Assembly (NCBI GenBank): GCA_946482385.1
Contig: CAMLRI010000128.1
Location: 1-6,613 of the forward strand
Direction of reading: 5' to 3'
DNA: 6,613 nt
Source: an uncultured Cellvibrio sp.
GTDB lineage: Bacteria; Pseudomonadota; Gammaproteobacteria; Pseudomonadales; Cellvibrionaceae
The notes beneath the pieces are model-generated. The model was not told where the DNA came from and did not search any database. It saw nothing but the letters and a program-made list of their open reading frames with translations. The translations under genes and the position numbers were made by a program. Within the stretch, counting starts at the first letter, position 1. Each line of letters starts with the position of its first letter. Shown one piece after another: positions 1-6,005 of this stretch.

Positions 1-3000
1 TCGCTGACTTGCTGTTCCATACGGCCGCGGCTGATGGAGGTTTCACCGGCCAGGTTAACCAGTTCTTCCAACAGCTCGGCGGATACCTTGACCACTTCCT
101 GCGGGCCGGAGCGGCGCGCGGCCAAGTGTTGCGGCTGGGCGCCGGGGCCACCGGGCACGCCGCGCACTCCGCCAAATTCTGCGCCTGGCACCTTGGGCAG
201 GTTGGTGGGCGCCGGCTTGGTTTTGGGGGCGAAGGTAAGCACATTGGGTTTGCCACCGGGGGTGGAGCTATCGCCGCTGCTGTAATCGCGGGTGTTGTCC
301 ACCACCACTGTGGGTTTGCTGTAAGTGGGGCGCTCGGCCGGCATATCTTCGGCGGGGCTGTGGGGCACTTCGGCTGTCGGGCGTATATCGCTGACCACCT
401 CGTCGACGCTGACATAGTCGTCGGCTGGGGCCGCGGGGGCAGCGGCTTTGGCCGGTGCGGCGGGCGCCGGGGCCTCGCCGTTGAGGCGCGCTTGCACCTG
501 TTCCACGCCGGCGTGCAATTGATCCTGATATTCGTGGACGCGATTGAAGAAGGCTTGATCCAGCTCGGTATCGCGGTCCATGTCGATCAACATGGTTTCA
601 AAGTTGTGCGACAGGTCGCCCAAATCCATCAGCCCGGCCAGGCGCGCGCCGCCTTTAAAGGTGTGCAGGCAGCGTTTGAGCTCTTCCACGCTGTCGCTGT
701 TGTTCCAGTCGTCCTGCCAGTCTTGCAGGGCGCGATCTATGTCTTCCAGCAGCTCGCCGGCTTCGTCGATAAAGATTTCCACAATCTCGGCGTCGAAGTC
801 TTCGTCAGCCTCGGCGCTGGCTTGTAGTTCGGGTTCTGCATCTTCATCCGTGGCTTGCTCGGCGGCATAGCTGGTGCTGTAGCTGGGGGCGGCCATTGCC
901 GGTTCGGCGATGACTTGATCCTCGGCCAGTTCCTCTTCGGCCAGCTCGTCTTCCACCAGGGCCTCTGGGATAGACGTTGTTTCTGCCTCGGGAGCCTCAA
1001 ACTCTGCGGATTCCAGGGGTTCCGCTAGTATCGCCGGTTCTTCGATAACCGGCTCTTCAATAACTAGAGCTTCCTCAAATGCCACTGGCTCTTCGAGTAC
1101 AACTGGCTCCTCGAGCGCTAGCAGCTCTTCGGCGTCTTCCAGCTCCAGCACTTCTGGCATGGCGGGTTCTTCCGCTGCCGGGGCTGTTACCTCCACAACC
1201 AGCTCGTCTGCGGTGGGCATTTGTAATTCATCTGCAGCGGCGGCTTGGGCTTCCTCGGTGGCGAACAGCTCGCTCAGCAGCAGCTCCTCATCCTGATCCG
1301 CCTCTGGCAGCTGGTCGCTGTCGTCCAGCTGCAGGACTTCGTCGACACTTGAATCCTCGGCCAGCAGTTCGGGCAGCTTATCCTCGCTGGCTTCGGCTTC
1401 GGCTTCGGCTTCGGCTTCGGCTTCGGCTTCGGCTTCGGCTTCGTAGCTGATTTCTTCAACCAGGGGCAGGGCCTCCAGGTTGATGTCCTCTACCTGGAAG
1501 GCCTGGTGCGCCAGGCTGGCCAAGGTGACTACCTCGGTGCTGAGCAGCTCATCCAGTTCGCTGTTGATGGCCTCGGGAATCGCCTGCAGGTTTTGTCCGG
1601 CCGCTATGGCATCGACCATGTCGAGCAGCGCCGTGTGGGCGTGGTTGAGGGTATCGCACAGGTGGTCGTTGCATTGCAAATGGTGGGTCAGCAGCGCCTC
1701 GTAGACACTGTGCAGCTTCTCGCCCAGCTCGGCCATGACTGGCAAATAGGCGTGGGCCGCTGCCAGGGTCAGCTTGCGCAGCTCGTCCATTACCGGTACC
1801 AGCTGTTGGGTGTCGGCGGGGTTGAGGCGCCAGCGGGCAATAATCTGGTCGGCATCCAGCAGCAGGTTCATCTCCTCGGCCATAAAAATGGCGAGCAGTT
1901 CCGGGTCCACCGGGCGTTTGCCGTTTTCGTCCAGCTCCTGTTGCCGCACCAGGGGGGCGACGTGGATGTCGCGCAGTTCATTCACCCGCGCAATAAATTG
2001 GTGCAGGCGTGGTATCTGCACGGTTTCGCCGGCTTTAATCTGGTCGAGGGCGATTTGGGTGTAGCTGACCGCATCCCGCAGCAACTGCAGTATGTCGTCG
2101 TTGATATTGACCTGGTAGGAACGCAGCTCTTTGACGAACCTTTCCAGGGGCGTTGCCAATTCGGCCACCGGGGTGATCTCGGCCATATGGGCGCTGCCCT
2201 TGAGGGTGTGCAGGGCGCGTTGGGTGGCTTCGCTGGGCGGCTCGTAAATCGGCGCTTCGGCTTCCATCAGGGCGATAAATTCGGCCACTGTCTCCAGGTG
2301 CATCAGGGCTTCGGCGCCGAAGATATCCCACAGCTGGGCGTCCGGGTCGTCCAGGTCCTGTTCGTCTTGGGTTGCGGTGTCGGCCTCGACAGTCAGGGTG
2401 ATTTCGTCGTCCGTTTCATCGCTAGCGGCAGGGATTTCTTCTGCATCCGCTGGGGTTATGGCGGCTTCGTTGGCGGCCAGGTTGGGCAGGGCTTCGTCCT
2501 GGACGTCAGTCAGGTCGGCAGGGATTTGCCCCTGAGCTAACTGCTGGGCCTGCCGGCGATAGGTTTCCGCCCGTTGGGCATGGGGGTTTGGCTGATTGAG
2601 GCGGAAGGCCTCGATCATATCCGGCAGCAGTTGCCGTACCTGTTCAATCAGCCTGGCATGTATGGCCTGGGGTTCGATGCTGTGGTCGATAATGCGGTTG
2701 AGCATGTTTTCAATCGACCAGGCCAGCTCGCCTATTTCGTTGGCGCCGACCATACGGCCGCTGCCTTTTAAGGTGTGGAAGGCGCGGCGGAATTCGGTGA
2801 GGGCCTCGTTATCGGCAAAATCGCTGGCCCAGCGCGGGAAGTATTCGCCGATGGTTTCGGTGACTTCGCCGGCTTCTTCAATGAAGATCTCGATGATTTC
2901 GTCGTCTATATCTTCGCTGTTGCGCTCTATTACCGGCGCCTGGTTGGTGGCGATGAGTTGCGGCTCTTCGCTGCCGTCCTCGGCTGTCCCGGCCAGGTTT

Positions 3001-5033
3001 GCAGGGGCGGTTGTTTCTTCCGCTTCGTCCAGGGCGCTGTCCGCAGTTGAATCTATGGCTTCGCTGTAGACCGAGCTGAGTTCATCGGCCAGCTTGTCGA
3101 CCTGGGTGTCGACAGCAGGTGCCTGGTCGGCCTGGGCGTAGAGCGCCGAGAGTTGTTCGGCGGCAGCATCGGCCTCCGGGCTGCTATCGGCGGTTTCGTC
3201 CAGGGCGCCCTGGTAGGCGGCGCTGAGCAGTTCGGCGGCGGCAGATTCGTCCAGGCTGGGGCTGTCGCCGGCGGGTTCGGATAGGTTGTGGTCGGGCAGC
3301 AGGGGCTCGGGGGCGGCGCGGCTGGTTTTGGCCACGGCATAGCCCAGGGCGGCCACGCTGTCTTCGGCCACGCTCAACAGCAGGTCGTTTTCCTCTTTGG
3401 GAGCACCGCTGCTCAACCGCTCCAGGTAATACTCCACACTGGTGATGGCGTCGGCCAATGTGTCCAGGGTGGACCACTGGGGGCTGGCTTCCTGCTGCAA
3501 CAGCCGCTCTTCGATATAGCGGGCACAGGCGCCCAGGATGCGCGCCGGGCGAGGCAGGGGAACTATATCCAGGCCGCCGCGAATTTCGCGCAAAATGGCG
3601 GGAACCGGCTGCAAATGCTCGCGATTCCATTGGGAGGCAATGTATTCAATGATGGCGTCTTTGGCGTGTTCCAGGCCGTTGCGCGATTCGCGCAGGACGG
3701 AGTCCTTGGCCCGTGCCAGGGTGATATCGGCATCTGTGCCGGCATCGCGTGAAGCCTGACCCGGGTAATGCAGCAGGTTGTCCAGGGCGTTTTCGAGGGT
3801 CAGTATCTGCCCGGCGACCGCCATCAACTGCTCCTGGGATAGCTGGCTGCGGGCGTCGGCCACCAGTTCCAGGGCGGCGCCCTGTTCCAGGATTTGTTTG
3901 CGCAGATCGCCCAGGCCGAGTACTGCCAGGGTATCGGCAACGCGCTTAACTATGGGCAGGGCATTGCCCAGGGCCTGGCTGGCATCGCCGCCGTTGAGGC
4001 ACACATCCAGCGCTTCTTTAATAATGTTGAGTTCATCTTTCAGGGCGTCGACCACCGAGCGCATGGCATCGGCGTCGGGCGCGGCGATCATCGCCTGGGC
4101 GTCGTCGCTGCCCTCTTTGCCTTCCAGCAGCGCCTGCTCCAGGTTGTAAGTGTCATAGATGCGCTGCAGGTTGGAATCCGGGGCGAAGCCGGGAGCGTGC
4201 TTGCCGGCGCGGGCGACGTAGTAGAGCAGGTTTTTGATCAGCTCGTCGTTAGTAAAACTGTTGAGTGCTTTGGTGCCGTGCACGGCGAGGATTTTGATTT
4301 CTTTATCCAGCTGGCGCAGCAGGTTTTTCACCGCCACACTCACTTCCAGGGCGTCGATTTCCAGGGCCTCCACCAGCGCCAGGCAGATATCCCAGAGCGC
4401 AAAACGCGCGGTGCCGTGGGTGAGCTTTTGCAGGCGCGAAAAGGCCTTGTGCAGGTAGGCGAGGTTTTCTTCGGGGTGGATATCGCGGATAAAGCCTGAG
4501 GCGGCGTATTGGTACATCTGGCGCAGCTTGAGCACCATGGCCTGGAACTGCACATTGTCCTGGGTAACCGGCAGGCGCATACCGGTGACTTTTTTGGCCG
4601 GTGCCAGGTTGGGCACAAACAGTTTGGTATCGGTGAGCAGGCTTTCGCCGCGCACGGCGCGCAGGTCGTTGAGCAGCGGCAGCACTATCAGCGGGTTGTC
4701 TTTGCGCGTTGCCTTCACCTGGTCGAGGTAGAGGGGGAACTGCAATATGGCGCGCATCAGCACTTCTTGCGCTTCGGCGGCATTGGCCACCCGGCCGGCA
4801 ATCATCGCCTGGGTGAGCTGCTCCATTTCGTTGGCGAGCATGGCGGCGCCGTAGAACTCCACCATTTGCAAGCTGCCGTGTACCTGGTGGATATGGGTCA
4901 AGCAAAAGCGGATACGGGCTGCATCGTTGGGGTTTTCGACGTAGCTTTCCAGTGCTTGGCGAGCTTCCTTAAGGGTTTCTCCAATTTCGTGGATCAACCA
5001 GTCCAGAGCGGCAAAGTTGCGGTTATCGGCCAT
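1..5033 (-). CDS. chpA: ChpA-type hybrid chemotaxis histidine kinase, N-terminal 1677 residues (3' end cut off by window)
   Basis: This is the central kinase of the Pil-Chp pathway, a CheA homologue expected to autophosphorylate and pass phosphate to the pilus response regulators PilG and PilH in the cytoplasm. The frame is open from the ATG at 5033 to the left edge. Eight Hpt-like helical modules can be seen. Their phospho-site positions are H49 (HQVHG), about K203, K363, R482, H753 (HTLKG), H942 (HTLKG), R1086 and H1457 (HTFKG). H753, H942 and H1457 are canonical. The first four modules match the N-terminal ChpA region that FimL resembles. Acidic Ala/Glu/Asp linkers span about 545-705, 820-895 and 1185-1410, followed by a Pro/Gly/Ala linker at about 1530-1640. 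From V1648 the sequence becomes the dimerisation H-box, with ELLEELVNLAGETSISRGR. The ATPase, CheW and receiver domains must lie off the left edge. The gene starts 18 bp after pilK, which implies co-transcription. Family identity is secure; the assignment of degenerate modules is by alignment in the head. Confidence 0.95.
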   Translation of the reverse strand, partial: MADNRNFAALDWLIHEIGETLKEARQALESYVENPNDAARIRFCLTHIHQVHGSLQMVEFYGAAMLANEMEQLTQAMIAGRVANAAEAQEVLMRAILQFPLYLDQVKATRKDNPLIVLPLLNDLRAVRGESLLTDTKLFVPNLAPAKKVTGMRLPVTQDNVQFQAMVLKLRQMYQYAASGFIRDIHPEENLAYLHKAFSRLQKLTHGTARFALWDICLALVEALEIDALEVSVAVKNLLRQLDKEIKILAVHGTKALNSFTNDELIKNLLYYVARAGKHAPGFAPDSNLQRIYDTYNLEQALLEGKEGSDDAQAMIAAPDADAMRSVVDALKDELNIIKEALDVCLNGGDASQALGNALPIVKRVADTLAVLGLGDLRKQILEQGAALELVADARSQLSQEQLMAVAGQILTLENALDNLLHYPGQASRDAGTDADITLARAKDSVLRESRNGLEHAKDAIIEYIASQWNREHLQPVPAILREIRGGLDIVPLPRPARILGACARYIEERLLQQEASPQWSTLDTLADAITSVEYYLERLSSGAPKEENDLLLSVAEDSVAALGYAVAKTSRAAPEPLLPDHNLSEPAGDSPSLDESAAAELLSAAYQGALDETADSSPEADAAAEQLSALYAQADQAPAVDTQVDKLADELSSVYSEAIDSTADSALDEAEETTAPANLAGTAEDGSEEPQLIATNQAPVIERNSEDIDDEIIEIFIEEAGEVTETIGEYFPRWASDFADNEALTEFRRAFHTLKGSGRMVGANEIGELAWSIENMLNRIIDHSIEPQAIHARLIEQVRQLLPDMIEAFRLNQPNPHAQRAETYRRQAQQLAQGQIPADLTDVQDEALPNLAANEAAITPADAEEIPAASDETDDEITLTVEADTATQDEQDLDDPDAQLWDIFGAEALMHLETVAEFIALMEAEAPIYEPPSEATQRALHTLKGSAHMAEITPVAELATPLERFVKELRSYQVNINDDILQLLRDAVSYTQIALDQIKAGETVQIPRLHQFIARVNELRDIHVAPLVRQQELDENGKRPVDPELLAIFMAEEMNLLLDADQIIARWRLNPADTQQLVPVMDELRKLTLAAAHAYLPVMAELGEKLHSVYEALLTHHLQCNDHLCDTLNHAHTALLDMVDAIAAGQNLQAIPEAINSELDELLSTEVVTLASLAHQAFQVEDINLEALPLVEEISYEAEAEAEAEAEAEAEAEASEDKLPELLAEDSSVDEVLQLDDSDQLPEADQDEELLLSELFATEEAQAAAADELQMPTADELVVEVTAPAAEEPAMPEVLELEDAEELLALEEPVVLEEPVAFEEALVIEEPVIEEPAILAEPLESAEFEAPEAETTSIPEALVEDELAEEELAEDQVIAEPAMAAPSYSTSYAAEQATDEDAEPELQASAEADEDFDAEIVEIFIDEAGELLEDIDRALQDWQDDWNNSDSVEELKRCLHTFKGGARLAGLMDLGDLSHNFETMLIDMDRDTELDQAFFNRVHEYQDQLHAGVEQVQARLNGEAPAPAAPAKAAAPAAPADDYVSVDEVVSDIRPTAEVPHSPAEDMPAERPTYSKPTVVVDNTRDYSSGDSSTPGGKPNVLTFAPKTKPAPTNLPKVPGAEFGGVRGVPGGPGAQPQHLAARRSGPQEVVKVSAELLEELVNLAGETSISRGRMEQQVS
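3..92 (-). other. Start of the ChpA dimerisation domain (CheA P3, H-box)
   Basis: The last 30 visible residues (1648-1677) read VKVSAELLEELVNLAGE and then TSISRGRMEQQVS. This is the first helix of the CheA-type dimerisation hairpin in its Pil-Chp form. It fixes the ChpA identity and shows that about 1650 residues precede the kinase core here. Confidence 0.92.
470..794 (-). other. Eighth Hpt-like module of ChpA, canonical phospho-histidine H1457
   Basis: This module begins with DAEIVEIFIDEAGE at 1414 and carries HTFKGGARLAGL from H1457. It is the last phosphotransfer module before the kinase core, from which it is separated by a Pro/Ala/Gly-rich linker of about 110 residues. It is likely a main substrate of the ATPase domain encoded off the left edge. 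Domain edges are approximate. Confidence 0.87.
1035..1112 (-). repeat. Imperfect EEP repeat array in the ChpA acidic linker
   Basis: ChpA residues 1308-1333 contain EEP at 1308, 1314, 1326 and 1331, with a variant EEA at 1320, spaced 6, 6, 6 and 5 residues apart and separated by hydrophobic residues (VVL, VAF, LVI, VI). Codons differ between copies, so this array is older than the nearby pure microsatellite or is kept by selection at protein level. It is likely extended or disordered. Confidence 0.8.
1389..1442 (-). repeat. Hexanucleotide microsatellite (GAAGCC)9 encoding (Glu-Ala)9 in ChpA
   Basis: Nine uninterrupted identical copies of the 6-base unit (GGCTTC on the plus strand) encode residues 1198-1215 of ChpA as alternating Glu-Ala. 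It sits in the long acidic linker between the seventh and eighth Hpt-like modules. As the unit is two codons, gain or loss of copies changes linker length without shifting the frame. Confidence 0.95.
1500..1907 (-). other. Seventh Hpt-like module of ChpA, phospho-site position occupied by R1086
   Basis: DPELLAIFMAEEMN at 1043 matches the first-helix pattern of the fifth, sixth and eighth modules. Counting the shared 43 residues leads to R1086 in DELRKLTLAAA, where the others have His. The following MAELGEKLHSVY fits the third helix. The fold looks kept while the phospho-acceptor is gone; T1089 is nearby. Domain edges are approximate. Confidence 0.65.
2025..2342 (-). other. Sixth Hpt-like module of ChpA, canonical phospho-histidine H942
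   Basis: The first helix begins DAQLWDIFGAEA at 898, and HTLKGSAHMAEI starts at H942, followed by the third-helix pattern ELATPLERF. All canonical residues of a phosphotransfer domain are present, so this module should be able to accept phosphate. Domain edges are approximate. Confidence 0.88.
2600..2912 (-). other. Fifth Hpt-like module of ChpA, canonical phospho-histidine H753
   Basis: The module opens with DDEIIEIFIEEAGE at 710-723, the conserved first helix, and carries HTLKGSGRMVGA from H753. The Lys and Gly after the His match functional Hpt domains. The first helix is nearly the same as that of the eighth module (DAEIVEIFIDEAGE), with the same 43-residue distance to the His, which points to internal duplication. 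Domain edges are approximate. Confidence 0.88.
3066..3236 (-). repeat. Three spaced LSxxY motifs in the ChpA linker before the fifth Hpt-like module
   Basis: In the acidic linker (about 545-705), three related segments recur: AELLSAAY at 600-607, AEQLSALY at 625-632 and ADELSSVY at 649-656, spaced 25 and 24 residues apart. Between them the sequence is Asp/Ala/Ser/Thr-rich and poorly conserved. Each could form a short amphipathic helix. They could be docking motifs or decayed tandem repeats. Confidence 0.65.
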
Positions 5034-5043
5034 GGGGCGCATA

Positions 5044-5047
5044 CCTC
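5044..5047 (-). promoter_or_regulatory. Ribosome binding site for chpA
   Basis: On the minus strand, GAGG (within GACGAGG) lies 10 bases before the ATG at 5033. An in-frame upstream ATG at 5042 lies only one base after this site, too close for initiation. The start at 5033, giving MADNRNF, is therefore preferred over one giving MRPMADNRNF. Confidence 0.7.
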
Positions 5048-5048
5048 G

Positions 5049-5054
5049 TCATTA
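5049..5054 (-). other. Tandem in-frame stop codons ending pilK
   Basis: The pilK TAA at 5052-5054 is followed directly by an in-frame TGA at 5049-5051, just ahead of the chpA ribosome binding site. A double stop here would keep readthrough from entering the chpA initiation region. Confidence 0.8.
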
Positions 5055-5909
5055 TTCTTGCTCGGTGCGTATATATGCCTGCACCTGGTCATCGGCCGTG
5101 CGCTGCATCAGGGGGTGTTCCCAGTCGACCGTTTCACCCAGGCCGACAATTAGCAGTCCGCCGGGTTTGAGTCGGTCGACTAACGCATTCAACACATCGC
5201 GGCGCAGCCAGCGACGGAAATACACCAATAAATTTTGACAAAAAATCACATCCACCTTTACCTGCGGCAGCTGGCGGGCGTTGATGATATTCGCCTGGGT
5301 AAAACACACCCGGTCGCGCAGCTTGTTGGCCACGGCGTAGCTGCCGTCGGCGCATTGGTGCAGATAGCGTTTGATCTCTTCCGGCTTGGCCAGCTCCAGG
5401 CGGCGCTTGGGGTAGCGCGCCTTGCGCCCGGTGGCAAGCGCCGAGCTGCTGATGTCCATGGCGGTAATCCCGTAATAGGGGTTGAGCCGCGCCAGTTCGA
5501 AACAGTCGTTAATTACCATCGCCAAGGAGTAGGGTTCTTCGCCGGTGGCGCAGCCCAGGCTCCACACATCAAAGCTGTCGTGCAGGGTTTGGTTGTTGAT
5601 TTTGTGCTGCAAATATTGGCGCACATATTCAATGGATTCGCGGTGGCGGAAAAAACTGGTTTCTTTTACCGCGATGCGGTCTATCAGGCGCGTCCATTCC
5701 AGCTTGCCTTCCAACCCCTGGAGGACAAATTGGTAGTAGCTGTCGTAGTCTTCAAAACCCAGTTCGCGCATGCGGTTGGAGATTTGCGATTCCAGCCAGG
5801 CCTTTTGTTGGAAAACCAGCTGGATACCGGTGCGCTCCTCCAGCAACTTACCCCATTGGGTAAATTGGTCTTCGGTGAGGGAGGGAAGTGTGCGTAGCGA
5901 CCAGGCCAT
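5052..5909 (-). CDS. pilK: PilK-type chemoreceptor glutamate methyltransferase (CheR family)
   Basis: This SAM-dependent protein-glutamate O-methyltransferase is expected to methylate PilJ and so tune receptor sensitivity, in partnership with the methylesterase ChpB encoded further downstream in known operons. The 285-residue length is normal for the family. Residues 1-75 form the helical CheR N-terminal subdomain. The TSFFRH motif at 84-89 is the CheR catalytic and substrate-side signature. The SAM-binding loop is SLGCATGEEPYS at 117-128, followed by the acidic MDIS at 151-154. The second SAM motif is FCQNLLVYF at 223-231, where most CheRs have FCRN. LKPGGLLIVGLGE at 247-259 completes the Rossmann fold. 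The ATG at 5909 gives a complete N-terminus, although only a weak purine stretch (AAGCAAGA) precedes it. The gene ends with TAA immediately followed in frame by TGA. Its place between pilJ and chpA supports PilK over a generic CheR. Confidence 0.95.
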   Translation of the reverse strand: MAWSLRTLPSLTEDQFTQWGKLLEERTGIQLVFQQKAWLESQISNRMRELGFEDYDSYYQFVLQGLEGKLEWTRLIDRIAVKETSFFRHRESIEYVRQYLQHKINNQTLHDSFDVWSLGCATGEEPYSLAMVINDCFELARLNPYYGITAMDISSSALATGRKARYPKRRLELAKPEEIKRYLHQCADGSYAVANKLRDRVCFTQANIINARQLPQVKVDVIFCQNLLVYFRRWLRRDVLNALVDRLKPGGLLIVGLGETVDWEHPLMQRTADDQVQAYIRTEQE

Positions 5910-6005
5910 AGAAATCTTGCTTAAACCCCGGGGCTAATAAGCCATTGGCTGCGGTGGGTAACCTGGGCGCCCGGTGCCGGGCGCCCCTGGGTGGCAGGCG
6001 CCAAC
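5910..6005 (-). other. pilJ-pilK intergenic spacer
   Basis: This 96-bp gap separates the pilJ stop from the pilK start. It holds a strong GC hairpin at 5965-5986 and an 8-bp self-complementary CCCCGGGG at 5926-5933, close to the pilK start. I see no convincing -35/-10 pair and no T-tract after the hairpin, so I read it as an internal operon spacer rather than an operon boundary. The pilK ribosome binding site is weak. Confidence 0.7.
5965..5986 (-). repeat. Perfect GC-rich inverted repeat (hairpin) between pilJ and pilK
   Basis: GGGCGCCCGG and CCGGGCGCCC form a perfect 10-bp inverted repeat separated by only 2 bases, so in RNA it would fold as about 9 pairs with a 4-base loop. It lies 19 bp after the pilJ stop. 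In the direction of transcription it is followed by AGGTTACCC, not a run of U, so it is not a standard intrinsic terminator. It could protect the pilJ mRNA 3' end, cause partial attenuation, or be a member of a dispersed REP-like family. The structure is seen directly; the role is inferred. Confidence 0.75.

Noticed and set aside
9..827. Plus-strand open frame of 272 codons
   Set aside because: It lies wholly antisense to chpA, in the register directly opposite its codons, and its Gly/Val/His-rich translation resembles no family. The continuous ChpA frame with an Hpt domain and H-box explains the region.
1389..1442. CRISPR-like array
   Set aside because: The repeats are 6 bases, contiguous and without spacers, and encode in-frame Glu-Ala.
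1079..1459. Low-complexity open frames over the hexanucleotide repeat, with Leu-Arg or Lys-Pro runs
   Set aside because: These are out-of-frame readings of the (GAAGCC)9 repeat and its flanks within chpA.
1506..2540. Plus-strand open frame of 344 codons
   Set aside because: It is antisense to the sixth and seventh Hpt-like modules of chpA, in the same codon-mirror register. Long antisense frames are expected in GC-rich genes whose codons are rarely the complement of a stop.
5040..5042. Alternative upstream ATG for chpA
   Set aside because: It is in frame, but only one base separates it from the GAGG ribosome binding site. The ATG at 5033 has 10-base spacing.
3894..5153. Two plus-strand open frames (3894-4499 and 4509-5153)
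   Set aside because: Both mirror the N-terminal chpA modules in the same antisense register, and the second also runs across the pilK-chpA junction. Neither has a recognisable domain.
5235..5897. Plus-strand open frame of 220 codons
   Set aside because: It is antisense to pilK, whose complete set of CheR motifs identifies the true coding strand.
5965..5986. Intrinsic terminator after pilJ
   Set aside because: The stem is strong, but no run of U follows in the transcribed direction and the next gene belongs to the same pathway and strand.
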